Below are positions 18,576 through 26,611 of a DNA stretch of 64,000 nucleotides, piece after piece. Source of the stretch: Amycolatopsis sp. WAC 01376 (GTDB lineage Bacteria; Actinomycetota; Actinomycetes; Mycobacteriales; Pseudonocardiaceae); assembly GCF_003947415.1 (NCBI RefSeq), contig NZ_QHKL01000006.1, positions 310,001-374,000 on the forward strand, read 5' to 3'. The position numbers and the translations under genes are program-made. The notes under the pieces were generated by a model, which worked only from the letters and a program-made list of their open reading frames with translations, made no database searches and was not told the DNA's origin. The stretch's first letter is position 1, and each line of letters opens with the position of its first letter.

Positions 18576-18619
18576 TCCGGAGCTGGGCACGGTACGCGTC
18601 GTCACCTGAAGGGTCTCGG

Positions 18620-18674
18620 CGCTGACGATGGAGGTTTTGGGACGTTCAGTGTCCCAAAACCTCCATCGTCAGCG
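18620..18674. terminator. Perfect 24-bp inverted repeat between convergent genes
   Basis: Arms 18620-18643 and 18651-18674 are exactly complementary around a 7-base loop. Position 45 bases after phoU and facing the SDR gene suggests a bidirectional terminator. The loop-side sequence GGGACGTTCAGTGTCCC resembles that of the next hairpin. Confidence 0.65.
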
Positions 18675-18709
18675 AGTTCGTCTCGGCCTCGTTCCTTCGT
18701 CGACCAGTC

Positions 18710-18756
18710 GAGCGGGGAGGAATCAGGACGTTCAACGTCCCAAATCCTCCCCGCTC
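18710..18756. terminator. Second hairpin between phoU and the SDR gene
   Basis: Outer arms GAGCGGGGAGGA and TCCTCCCCGCTC and inner arms GGACGT and ACGTCC pair, with a short mismatched stretch between. It shares the GACGTTCA loop design with the hairpin at 18620, so both appear to belong to one repeat-hairpin family. Probably terminates the minus-strand SDR gene. Confidence 0.55.
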
Positions 18757-18801
18757 ACCTCTGACGCGTGGTTGATGAGTTCCCGGGCATCCGTTGCGGC
18801 G

Positions 18802-19623
18802 TCAGACCTTTCGCTTGTCGAAGAGTGTCAGGCGTTCGCTGAGTGTCCATAATTTCCGTACGCAGTCGGGGTCGACGGCGGCGGCCGCGGCTTTCGCGGG
18901 CAGCCGGCCGTCGTAGTAGCCACCGTTGAGGACCTTTGCCCCGGGGTCTGCCAGCCGGGCGACCGGTTCGGCCCCTTCGGTCACCGGGCGGCCGCGGTAG
19001 CTGTAGCCCGGCAGCATTTTGGTGGCGATGATGCCGGGGTGCACGCTGACGGCTTCCCGGACTTTCGGCCGGAACTCGGTCAGTGCGGTGGTCATCATGG
19101 TGAGGGCGAGTTTGGACTGCGCGTAGGCGGCGCCGCGGTTGTAGCGGCGCTTCCAGTTGAGGTCGTTCCAGTTGATCCGGCCGCCGCGGTGCAGCGAGGA
19201 GGACACGTTCACCACGCGGCTCACCTCGGAGCGGTCGAGCGCGTCTTCGAGTAGCCGGGTCAGCAGGTACGGGGCGAGATAGTTGACCTGGATGGTCTGT
19301 TCGTGGCCGTCCCTGGTGAGTACGCGTCCGTGTGGGCCGGTGATTCCGGCGTTGTTGACCAGGACGTCGAGACGGGGATAGGTCTCGGTGACGGCGATGG
19401 CGAGGTCGATGACCTGGCGAAGGTCGGTGAAGTCGGCGACGGCCGGCCGGAGCTTTCGTGTGTCGACGCCGGATTTCACCAGCCGGTCGCGGGATTCGTC
19501 GCTTTCCTCGCGGGTGCGGGCATGGGCGATCACCGTGCACCCTTGGCCGAGGAGCAGCCGGGTGGTTTCGAAACCGATGCCGTCCGATGCTCCGGTGAGC
19601 AGGACTGTGGGGTTTTCGTTCAT
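18802..19623 (-). CDS. Short-chain dehydrogenase/reductase
   Basis: NAD(P)-dependent oxidoreductase of 273 residues with a Rossmann fold: cofactor motif TGASDGIG near the N-terminus, NNAG in the middle, catalytic Ser in VNVSSSLHRG and the YAQSK (YxxxK) pair. The sequence after the catalytic site (SVHPGIIATKML) fits the retinol-dehydrogenase-like subgroup common in actinomycetes. Substrate unknown. ATG 19623 is used; a GTG four codons upstream is equally possible. It is transcribed alone and converges on phoU. Confidence 0.9.
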   Translation of the reverse strand: MNENPTVLLTGASDGIGFETTRLLLGQGCTVIAHARTREESDESRDRLVKSGVDTRKLRPAVADFTDLRQVIDLAIAVTETYPRLDVLVNNAGITGPHGRVLTRDGHEQTIQVNYLAPYLLTRLLEDALDRSEVSRVVNVSSSLHRGGRINWNDLNWKRRYNRGAAYAQSKLALTMMTTALTEFRPKVREAVSVHPGIIATKMLPGYSYRGRPVTEGAEPVARLADPGAKVLNGGYYDGRLPAKAAAAAVDPDCVRKLWTLSERLTLFDKRKV

Positions 19624-19846
19624 GGGTCCATCCACAAAGGATTCAAGGGCGCGATCGCACGCGCCGGGGCCGGAAGGTCAACGGCCGGCCGGGGAATCGC
19701 CGGAATCGGGGGTATCGCCGACCGGCACCGGATGAGGTGGACGGTCGTCGTGGTCCACGCCCCACGCGTGCCCGCGAACGTCACCTCTGCCCATGGCTCC
19801 AGCAAAACGTGTCCGCTTCCGGGGAGCAAGATCGGCTGATCCGGTT

Positions 19847-21658
19847 TTACGGATTCCTTCTGTGGGGGCTCAACCGGAAGCGCATGCGGCAGACGACGGC
19901 GTCCGAGCGGCGGCGCAGTGCGCGGGCGAGCACTGCGCCGCGCTGGTTCTGCAGGATCCGCTGCCACCCGTGCTCCGGTTCGACCTCGGCGATCAGCACG
20001 AAGACGTGCCGGTCGCCGACGGTGCGGAGGTGCTCCACCAGCGGATCGCCGAGACGGCGGCGTTCGTCGTGGAGCTGGACCAGCGTCACGTCGGGATGCC
20101 ACTTCTCCCAAGCTGCCAGGAAGTCCTGCGCCGACTGTTCGTCGCCGGGGTGGGTGACGTGCACGGCCTCGACGTGGTCGCCGAGTGACAGCGCGGCGGC
20201 GAGCGCGTCACGGGTCAGGCGGGAGACGGTGTGGACGGGGACGATCACGAGCGAACGGTGCGGCCGTGGGGGAGTGGGTGTCAGGCCGAGTCCGAGCCGA
20301 TCGCCGATGCGGCGGTAGCTGCGCTCGACCCATTCCATGGCCGCCACCAGCAGTGGCAGCGCGACCACGATCAGCCAGCCGCCTTCGCTGAACTTCGTTG
20401 TCGTCACCACGATCGCGGCGACGCCGGTGAGTAGCGCGCCGAAGCCGTTGAGCGTGGCCTTGCCGCGCCAGCCGGACGGGCGGGTGCGTCGCCAGTGCCG
20501 GACCATCCCGGACTGGGACAGCGTGAACCCGACGAACACCCCGATCGCGAACAGCGGGACCAGGGTGTTCATGTCGCCGTCGGTGATGACGAGCAGGAGC
20601 GCGGCGGTGATGGCGAGGAACCCGACGCCGTAGCGGTACACCTGGCGTTCCGCGCGCAGGGCGAACACGTGCGGCAGCTTGTTGTGTTTGGCGAGCAGCT
20701 GGGCCAGCACGGGCAATCCGCCGAAGGACGTGTTCGCGGCCAAAGCGAGCAGCAGCACGGTCGAGAACTGCACCAGGTAGAAGCCGAAGCCGTCGCCCAA
20801 GGACGCGGTGGTCACCTGCGAGAGCACGGTGACGCCGTCCACCGGATGGATGGCGAACTTCCCGATGAGCACGGCGATCCCGATCAGCATCACGCCGAGC
20901 AGGCCGCCCAGTGCGATCTCCGCGTGCTGCGCGCGCCGTACTCGGGGTTTGCGGAACGACGGCACCGCGTTGGCGATCGCCTCGACTCCGGTCAGCGCCG
21001 CGCATCCGTTCGCGAAAGCCTTCAGCAGCAACAGAATCCCGACCGCTTGCAGGTTCTGCGCGTGTTCCGGGGCCGCGATCTGCGCGGCCGGACCGGACCG
21101 GAAGAGGCCGGCGACGATCACGGTCAGGATCGCGCCGACGTAGATCACGGTGGGTACGACGAACACCCGGGCGCTTTCGGCGATGCCGCGCAGGTTCACC
21201 GCGGTGACCAAGGCAAGGACGCCGAGGCACAGCCACAGCGTGTACGGCAGGAGACCGGGGAACGCCGAGGTCAGCGCGGCCACCCCGGCCGCCACCGAGA
21301 CCGCGACGTTGAGCACGTAGTCGACGATCAGCGAGGCCGCGGCTACCAGCGAGGCACGGCGCCCGAGGTAGGTCCGGCTGACCCCGTAGGCGCCGCCGCC
21401 GTCGGGGAACGCCGCGATCACCTGACGGTAGGAGAGCGTCAAAACACCCAGCAGCACCGCGATCGCGAGCGTGACCGGCAACGTGAAGCCCAGCCCCGCT
21501 CCGCCGGCGACGGCCAGGACGATCACGATGGCCTCGGGTCCGTAGGCGACCGACGCCATCGCGTCCAAGGACAGCGCGGCGAGTCCGCCGACGACGGAAA
21601 GACGGTGCCGTTCGGAGCGGTCGGTACCGCTCTCGGGGCGGGCGAGTGTGGTTGTCAC
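19847..21658 (-). CDS. APC-superfamily permease with cytoplasmic C-terminal domain
   Basis: Transporter of 603 residues with about 12 membrane segments. The N-terminal family signature reads LDAMASVAYGPEAIVIVLA, followed by FPDGGGAYGVSRTYLGRRAS. The last 150 residues are soluble (SLVIVPVHTVSRLTRDALAA ... EPEHGWQRILQNQRG), as in APC transporters sometimes annotated as amino acid or potassium permeases. It starts with GTG inside the stop of the small membrane-protein gene upstream, so the two are translationally coupled. Substrate not determinable. Confidence 0.88.
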   Translation of the reverse strand: MTTTLARPESGTDRSERHRLSVVGGLAALSLDAMASVAYGPEAIVIVLAVAGGAGLGFTLPVTLAIAVLLGVLTLSYRQVIAAFPDGGGAYGVSRTYLGRRASLVAAASLIVDYVLNVAVSVAAGVAALTSAFPGLLPYTLWLCLGVLALVTAVNLRGIAESARVFVVPTVIYVGAILTVIVAGLFRSGPAAQIAAPEHAQNLQAVGILLLLKAFANGCAALTGVEAIANAVPSFRKPRVRRAQHAEIALGGLLGVMLIGIAVLIGKFAIHPVDGVTVLSQVTTASLGDGFGFYLVQFSTVLLLALAANTSFGGLPVLAQLLAKHNKLPHVFALRAERQVYRYGVGFLAITAALLLVITDGDMNTLVPLFAIGVFVGFTLSQSGMVRHWRRTRPSGWRGKATLNGFGALLTGVAAIVVTTTKFSEGGWLIVVALPLLVAAMEWVERSYRRIGDRLGLGLTPTPPRPHRSLVIVPVHTVSRLTRDALAAALSLGDHVEAVHVTHPGDEQSAQDFLAAWEKWHPDVTLVQLHDERRRLGDPLVEHLRTVGDRHVFVLIAEVEPEHGWQRILQNQRGAVLARALRRRSDAVVCRMRFRLSPHRRNP

Positions 21659-22119
21659 GCCGTCAGCGTGGGGTTCTGCTCCTCGTCGGTGCGAGGGCGT
21701 TGACAGGTTCTTGATACCGATTCCGGTGAACCCGACACCGCACTGACGCGCCGGAGATCCGGGTCACCGCCGCGTCGGACGTCACGGGACAAGAACGCGA
21801 AACCGATGGCGCCCAGGGCATTGAGCGCGAACACCAGAGCGTCGTGCCCGGACGGATGCCCCAGCACCAGCCAAGAGTGCAGGACCCAACAGATCGCCGC
21901 GGTGGCGAAGGCGGCTTGTGCGGTGCTGAACAAGGCGACGGCGTCGATCACCGCGACCATCAGGAGCACGGAAACGAACGGCTGAGGCGAAACGCCGCCC
22001 GCCTGTGCGAGAAAGGCCGCGGCGAGAGCACCGGCGAAACCGAGGGGACAGCTGATCAAGGCGGAGACCGGTCTCCGGCGCACGGTACGCATCCCGATAG
22101 CTGAACCTGTCGACGACAC
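21655..22119 (-). CDS. Small integral membrane protein
   Basis: A 154-residue protein with about four hydrophobic helices in its first 115 residues (LISCPLGFAGALAAAFLAQA, FVSVLLMVAVIDAVALF, and two more) and a charged tail. The layout recalls the four-helix DUF4118 module of sensor kinases, but no kinase is attached. It overlaps the next gene by four bases and may act with that transporter. The start is uncertain: GTG 22119 or ATG 22092. Confidence 0.65.
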   Translation of the reverse strand: MSSTGSAIGMRTVRRRPVSALISCPLGFAGALAAAFLAQAGGVSPQPFVSVLLMVAVIDAVALFSTAQAAFATAAICWVLHSWLVLGHPSGHDALVFALNALGAIGFAFLSRDVRRGGDPDLRRVSAVSGSPESVSRTCQRPRTDEEQNPTLTA

Positions 22120-22217
22120 CGGCTGAAGAGCCGCTTACGGGCTTCGCATGCCGAACGGCCGGGTCTTGACGTCACCACTACGTCAAGCGTCATACGTGCT
22201 TGCGCAATCACTAGTCA

Positions 22218-22253
22218 GTGCTACTGTGTACCGGTAGTCAGTGATACTGAGTA
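22218..22253. promoter_or_regulatory. Pair of operator-like direct repeats before the DrrAB-like exporter
   Basis: Sites GTGCTACTGTGTA (22218-22230) and GTGATACTGAGTA (22241-22253) fit the same GTGNNACTNNGTA pattern and 23-bp phase as the pair beside padR at 12781. They end about 23 bases before the ATPase start, where a repressor would block transcription. Confidence 0.65.
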
Positions 22254-22275
22254 GTCAAGGAGGGGGAATTGTCTG

Positions 22276-23037
22276 ATGGCGACACAAGCCCAGGCGATCC
22301 AGGTGCGAGGCCTGGAGAAGTCGTACAAGGCATTGCATGTCCTGCGAGGTGTGGACTTCGACGTGGCGAGAGGCAGCATCTTCGCCCTCCTCGGCTCCAA
22401 TGGGGCGGGCAAGACCACGGTCGTGAGGATCCTGTCCACTTTGCTCGAGGCGGACGCGGGGGCGGCGAGTGTCGACGGCTTCGACGTCGCCACGCGATCG
22501 GCGGAGGTCCGGGAGGTCATCAGCCTGACCGGGCAGTTCGCCGCCGTCGACGAGATCCTCACCGGCCGCGAGAACCTCGTTCTGGTAGCCCGGCTTCGGC
22601 ACCTGAAGCAGCCGGGCAAGATCGCGGACGACCTGCTGGAGCGCTTTTCACTGACTGACGCGGCCGGGCGGAAGGTGTCGACCTATTCGGGTGGCATGCG
22701 CCGCCGGCTGGACATCGCCATGAGCCTCATCGGGAACCCGCCGGTGATCTTCCTGGACGAGCCGACCACCGGGCTCGACCCCGAGGCGCGCATCGAAGTG
22801 TGGGCCGCGGTGAAGGAACTCGCCGCGAACGGCACGACGGTGCTGCTGACGACGCAGTACCTGGAGGAGGCCGAACAGCTCGCCGACCGGATCGCGATCC
22901 TCCACAAAGGACGGATCATCGTCGACGGCACCCTCGCCGAACTCAAGCGGCTGCTCCCGCCCGCCAAGGTCGAACACGTCGAGAAGCAGCCGTCCCTCGA
23001 GGACGTCTTCCTGGCCATCGTCGGCGCGGACAAGTAA
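22276..23037 (+). CDS. DrrA-type ABC exporter ATPase
   Basis: A 253-residue ATP-binding subunit of a daunorubicin-resistance-type exporter: Walker A GSNGAGKTT, signature YSGGMRRRLDIA, Walker B VIFLDEPTTGLDP, and TTQYLEEAEQLADR. The C-terminal dimer stretch ends SLEDVFLAIVGADK. Drug efflux is the usual role of the family. Start ATG is preceded by GGAGGGGG. The permease follows within 11 bases. It is a paralogue of the damaged ATPase at 11588, and both share the operator pair. Confidence 0.92.
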   Translation: MATQAQAIQVRGLEKSYKALHVLRGVDFDVARGSIFALLGSNGAGKTTVVRILSTLLEADAGAASVDGFDVATRSAEVREVISLTGQFAAVDEILTGRENLVLVARLRHLKQPGKIADDLLERFSLTDAAGRKVSTYSGGMRRRLDIAMSLIGNPPVIFLDEPTTGLDPEARIEVWAAVKELAANGTTVLLTTQYLEEAEQLADRIAILHKGRIIVDGTLAELKRLLPPAKVEHVEKQPSLEDVFLAIVGADK

Positions 23038-23047
23038 GGGGATGACG

Positions 23048-23809
23048 ATGAACAAGCACTTCTTCGGCGATACCACCGTCCTGTTGGGACGATCGCTGAA
23101 ACACGTCACGCGCAGCGTGGACACCATCATCACGACCGCGATGATGCCCGTCGCCATGATGCTGATGTTCGTCTACGTGTTCGGTGGCGCGATCAGCACC
23201 GGGTCGGATTCGTACGTGAGCTACATGTTGCCCGGGATCCTGCTGATCACGGTCGCGTCGGGCGTCGCCTACACCGCGCTCCGGCTCTTCACCGATATGA
23301 AAAGCGGGATCTTCGAACGTTTCCAGTCCTTGCCGATCGCACGCTCGGGTGTGCTGTGGGCGCACGTGCTGACGTCGCTCGTCGCCAACCTCCTCTCGCT
23401 CGTGATCGTCGTGGGTGTCGCCCTCCTCATGGGTTTCCGTTCAGGTGCGGGACTGTCGACGTGGCTCGCGGTCGCAGGCATCCTGCTGCTGTTCACGCTG
23501 GCGTTGACGTGGCTGGCCGTCATCCCCGGTCTCTCCGCGAAATCCGTGGACGGGGCGGGCGCGTTCTCCTACCCGCTCATCTTCCTGCCGTTCCTCAGTT
23601 CGGCGTTCGTGCCCACCGCCACCATGCCGGGCCCGGTGCGTGCCTTCGCCGAACACCAACCGGTGACGTCGATCGTGAACGCCCTCCGCGCCCTGCTCAC
23701 CGAGCAGCCGGTCGGTACCGATATCTGGATCGCCCTCGCCTGGTGCGCCGGTCTCCTCGTCGTCGCGTACGTCTTCGCCACGATCACCTACCGCCGCAAG
23801 ATCTCCTGA
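23048..23809 (+). CDS. DrrB-type ABC-2 exporter permease
   Basis: Membrane subunit of 253 residues with six predicted helices. The ABC-2 features are the N-terminal RSLKHVTRSVDTIITTAMMP followed by MLMFVYVFGG, and the conserved FLPFLSSAFVPTATMPGPVR near the end. It forms the pore for the ATPase encoded just upstream. ATG 23048 is preferred because AAGGGG is at correct spacing, whereas ATG 23042 lies too close. This is the complete form of the permease that is truncated in the 11588 locus. Confidence 0.9.
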   Translation: MNKHFFGDTTVLLGRSLKHVTRSVDTIITTAMMPVAMMLMFVYVFGGAISTGSDSYVSYMLPGILLITVASGVAYTALRLFTDMKSGIFERFQSLPIARSGVLWAHVLTSLVANLLSLVIVVGVALLMGFRSGAGLSTWLAVAGILLLFTLALTWLAVIPGLSAKSVDGAGAFSYPLIFLPFLSSAFVPTATMPGPVRAFAEHQPVTSIVNALRALLTEQPVGTDIWIALAWCAGLLVVAYVFATITYRRKIS

Positions 23810-23830
23810 GCACACCTCAACTCGCAGCGG

Positions 23831-24817
23831 TCAAAGGCGAGCGCGGTTGGTGAGCCAGTCGGCGATGTCAGCGATGACTTCGGGGTCCACGTGGTGTGGA
23901 TGTGCGTAGTCCGCGGGCATCGACGGTCCGGTGCCGGGGAAGAACAGGTGATCGTCGGCGGCGTAGGTGCGGAAGGTGACGTCCGGCCGGTCGGCCAGGC
24001 CGTCGCGCCAGCCGGCCAGATCGCCGTCGATGGTCACCTGGTAATCGCGCTCCCCTTGGAGGAAGAGCATGGGCAGATCCAGTGTCGCGGCGACCGCCAC
24101 CGGATCGTAGGCGCGCAGGTCCAGCCAATACGGTGCGGGCATTCCGAACGGCAGTTTCTCGGCGGGTGTGGCGGGCGAAAGATCCGGGCTGTCCACCAGT
24201 TTCGCGTGTTCGGTGGCCGCCTCGACGGTGGGCAGCAACGCCGCGGTCGCCGGATCGGCCTTCGTCAGATATTCGATGACGCGCACCATCGACCACTGCA
24301 TCGGCACCGTGTCCCCGGCGAGAACGACGAGACCGGCCACCCTTGGCCCGGCGGCGGCCACCCGGGGTGCGAACTTGCCGCCCATGCTGTGCCCGATCAC
24401 GAAGACGTGCTCACCGTCCACTGTCGACAGTCCGCGCAGGATCTCGATGCCCGCGACGGCATGGGGAACGTATTCTTCGGCCGGGGTGAAGTCCGGGGTG
24501 GCGGCGATCTGTTCGCGGTGCGTGCGGGTGACCTTGTCGAAACGCAAGACCGCCACACCGCGACTGGCCAGACCCCAGGCGATGTCCTTCAAGTTCTTGT
24601 TCGGCCCGGCGGTGCCGTCCCGATCGAACGGTCCGCCGCCGGCGAGCAGTACAGCCGCCGGATGGGGGCCTTCGCCGTGGGGGACGGTGACTGTTCCTGG
24701 CACGGCGAAGGCGCCCGAACCCACAGTCACCGCATGTTCGTCGAACAGGTCCGGATCCGCATAGTCCGGTGACTGCCACGCCTCGAGGTCCGTATCGGTC
24801 GATTCGACTGACGCCAT
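23831..24817 (-). CDS. Alpha/beta hydrolase
   Basis: Serine hydrolase of 328 residues. The nucleophile elbow is GHSMGG, preceded by VLLAGGGPFDRDG, which may form the oxyanion region. An acid is available in LQGERDYQV, and the late His in AADDHLFF completes a triad. Esterase or peptidase activity is plausible; substrate unknown. The start ATG 24817 has GGAGGG at correct spacing. The frame is open far upstream across the divergent regulator gene, but that part is antisense to it. It is probably repressed by that regulator through the palindrome at 24837. Confidence 0.87.
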   Translation of the reverse strand: MASVESTDTDLEAWQSPDYADPDLFDEHAVTVGSGAFAVPGTVTVPHGEGPHPAAVLLAGGGPFDRDGTAGPNKNLKDIAWGLASRGVAVLRFDKVTRTHREQIAATPDFTPAEEYVPHAVAGIEILRGLSTVDGEHVFVIGHSMGGKFAPRVAAAGPRVAGLVVLAGDTVPMQWSMVRVIEYLTKADPATAALLPTVEAATEHAKLVDSPDLSPATPAEKLPFGMPAPYWLDLRAYDPVAVAATLDLPMLFLQGERDYQVTIDGDLAGWRDGLADRPDVTFRTYAADDHLFFPGTGPSMPADYAHPHHVDPEVIADIADWLTNRARL

Positions 24818-24836
24818 AGTGCCCTCCATCTCACCA

Positions 24837-24852
24837 TTCTCAACTTTGAGAA
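24837..24852. promoter_or_regulatory. Perfect palindrome in the hydrolase/ArsR divergent promoter
   Basis: TTCTCAACTTTGAGAA, seven-base arms around two bases, lies 20 bases before the hydrolase start and 29 before the regulator start. This is a typical operator for the ArsR-type protein encoded next to it. Confidence 0.6.
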
Positions 24853-24880
24853 CGGTATCACGAATGAGAGCATAGGGGTC

Positions 24881-25420
24881 ATGGATTCTCTGGAGCTGCT
24901 GGCGCACCCGGTGCGGCTGCGGATCGTGCACGCTCTGTCCGGCAAGCGGACTCAAACGACCGCGCAGCTGTGCGCACGCCTGCCCGACGTGTCGAAGGCG
25001 ACCGTGTACCGGCACGTCGACCTGCTCGCCGGCGGGGGTGTTCTCGAGGTCGCCGCCGAGCACCGCGTGCGGGGCGCCGTGGAGCGGACCTACCGCCTGC
25101 GCCCAGAGCGCGCGACCATCGACGCAGACGCGGTGGCCGCGGCGAAACCCGAAGACCACCGCGAGGTCTTCGCCTTGGCCATGGTCACCCTGCTCGCCGA
25201 ATTCAACACCTATCTCGATCGTGAAGACGCCGATCCGGTCGCCGATCTGGTCGGCTATCGGCAACACGCGGTGTGGCTCGATCGTGAGGAGGTCGGAAGC
25301 CTGATCGACGGTCTGCGCGCGGCGATTCTTCCGCACTTGAGCAACGCTGCCACCCCAGGCCGTACGCAGTATTTACTGAGCCCGATCCTGTTTCCGGCCG
25401 GTGGTCAGGCCGACACGTAG
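24881..25420 (+). CDS. ArsR-like helix-turn-helix regulator
   Basis: A 179-residue protein with an N-terminal winged helix (LELLAHPVRLRIVHALSGKR, then ARLPDVSKATVYRHVDLL). A longer C-terminal helical part carries DHREVFALAMVTLLAEFNTY and is probably for dimerisation or ligand binding. No metal-binding cysteine cluster is present, so it is unlikely to be a metal sensor. It is divergent from the hydrolase and probably controls it and itself. Confidence 0.85.
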   Translation: MDSLELLAHPVRLRIVHALSGKRTQTTAQLCARLPDVSKATVYRHVDLLAGGGVLEVAAEHRVRGAVERTYRLRPERATIDADAVAAAKPEDHREVFALAMVTLLAEFNTYLDREDADPVADLVGYRQHAVWLDREEVGSLIDGLRAAILPHLSNAATPGRTQYLLSPILFPAGGQADT

Positions 25421-25467
25421 ACGGACGCCAGGTGCGGTGGCGCTGCGGAGTACGACGTCTTTGCGTG

Positions 25468-25944
25468 TCAGCGCTCTGACCGCGGAGGCTGATTTGAGGC
25501 TTGGAGTGCTTCGTCGACGGTGTGGTAGAGCCTCAGCACGATGTCGAGGCCGGTGATTTCGATGGGGCGGATCACGGGGCTGTTGGAGTCCACGGCGATG
25601 CGTAGTGATTTTCCGTGTGTTTCCGCGTGAGCGTTGGCGGTGATCAGCGTGGCGAGGCCCGCGGAGTCGAGGAAGTCCACTGTGGTCAGATCCAGAACGC
25701 AGGCACTGCCGGTGTCGTCGATCGCCGTGGTGACGGCCGCATGGAGTTTCGGCGCGGCTTCGGTGTCGACTTCACCGGTCACCGAGACCACGATGTTCCC
25801 GTTCACGACACGGCTGACGATGTCCAGGTCGGGTGGTGGCGGCTCGGCCTGGGACGGTTGGCTCACAAGGGTCGACGGTACCGGACCAGCGACACCGGGG
25901 AATGTGTCGCTGGTCCGGTACCCGCCTGTTCGGGTGCGGGACAT
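25468..25944 (-). CDS. STAS-domain anti-sigma factor antagonist
   Basis: RsbV/SpoIIAA-like protein of 158 residues. The STAS domain spans about residues 45-150: IVVSVTGEVDTEAAPKLHAA, then VLDLTTVDFLDSAGLATLI with the phosphorylatable Ser in FLDSAG. Unphosphorylated antagonist binds the anti-sigma kinase and frees the sigma factor. ATG 25944 follows the kinase stop by two bases and has GAGGA upstream. The N-terminal 40 residues are encoded across an 18-bp inverted repeat. A GTG at 25866 just after that repeat would give a more typical length but has no ribosome site. Confidence 0.88.
   Translation of the reverse strand: MSRTRTGGYRTSDTFPGVAGPVPSTLVSQPSQAEPPPPDLDIVSRVVNGNIVVSVTGEVDTEAAPKLHAAVTTAIDDTGSACVLDLTTVDFLDSAGLATLITANAHAETHGKSLRIAVDSNSPVIRPIEITGLDIVLRLYHTVDEALQASNQPPRSER
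25878..25921. repeat. 18-bp perfect inverted repeat inside the STAS gene
   Basis: Arms 25878-25895 and 25904-25921 are exactly complementary with an 8-base loop. They cover codons near the N-terminus of the antagonist, just downstream of the kinase gene. In mRNA this would be a strong hairpin between the two domains of the bicistron. Confidence 0.7.
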
Positions 25945-25946
25945 GG

Positions 25947-26414
25947 CTAGTCCTCGCTTTGCCAGTCGCGGGCCGCGGCCAGATGCGGTGCGTGACCGCT
26001 GCTTCCCTCGCGGTTCAGCGCGAGCTCGACCCACACGGTCTTGTGATCGGCGTAGTTCTGGACGCCCCAGGTGGAGGAGAGCCGGTCGATCAGCATCAAT
26101 CCACGCCCGCCGGAACCGTCCGGAGTCCGACGGCGCGGTTGGCGCGGCGAAGCGTCGTCGACCTCGATCCGTAGACACCGGCCCTGGTGCGTGATCCCGA
26201 CGCGGCAGGCGCGCGGCGCGTCACCGTGCCGGTGGGCGTTGCTGACCAGTTCGTCGGCCACCAGGACCGCGTCGTCCACGGTGAGCCCCCGGTATCGGCC
26301 CAGCACCTCGCGAACACCGTGCCGGACGTCCCTGGTCGAGGTCGCGTCCAGGTCGTAGGCCACGTCGACCGGGTTCGGCTTGTTGCGCTCCGTAGCCCTC
26401 GGCTGTGTTGACAT
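25947..26414 (-). CDS. RsbW-like anti-sigma factor kinase
   Basis: GHKL serine kinase of 155 residues: N box ADELVSNAHRH, then IEVDDASPRQP and GGRGLMLIDRLSSTWG. The family binds and inhibits a sigma factor and phosphorylates its STAS antagonist, here encoded immediately downstream. ATG 26414 (MSTQPRATE) is chosen; upstream codons lie within the promoter region. A SigB/SigF-type promoter lies about 56 bases upstream, so the pair is probably under positive autoregulation by its own sigma factor. That sigma factor is not encoded in the window. Confidence 0.88.
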   Translation of the reverse strand: MSTQPRATERNKPNPVDVAYDLDATSTRDVRHGVREVLGRYRGLTVDDAVLVADELVSNAHRHGDAPRACRVGITHQGRCLRIEVDDASPRQPRRRTPDGSGGRGLMLIDRLSSTWGVQNYADHKTVWVELALNREGSSGHAPHLAAARDWQSED

Positions 26415-26469
26415 CCGTCCCACCCGCCTCGCATAGACGCTTTTCTGGAAACATCGCGCACTGAAACCA

Positions 26470-26495
26470 GTACCCCGCGGTGAACATAAGCAAAC
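26470..26495 (-). promoter_or_regulatory. SigB/SigF-type promoter
   Basis: On the minus strand GTTT (26495-26492), 16 bases, then GGGTAC (26475-26470) fits the general stress promoter pattern GTTT-N15/17-GGGTA. It points at the kinase-antagonist pair and gives a leader of about 50 bases. Confidence 0.55.
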
Positions 26496-26611
26496 TCCGC
26501 GGTTGCCGCTCCACATTCACCTTCAGGGGCAGTTGCGTGATAGTTCTTGCCTCCCAAAGGGTTTCGTTTGCTCGGTCAGTTCTTTCGGTTGCGGCGCCGC
26601 GGTAACCGGGG

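Noticed and set aside
24818..25336. N-terminal extension of the hydrolase frame
   Set aside because: It is antisense to the ArsR-type regulator; ATG 24817 with GGAGGG is the credible start.
25945..26178. N-terminal extension of the STAS antagonist frame
   Set aside because: It overlaps the kinase gene out of frame; ATG 25944 has GAGGA and directly follows the kinase stop.
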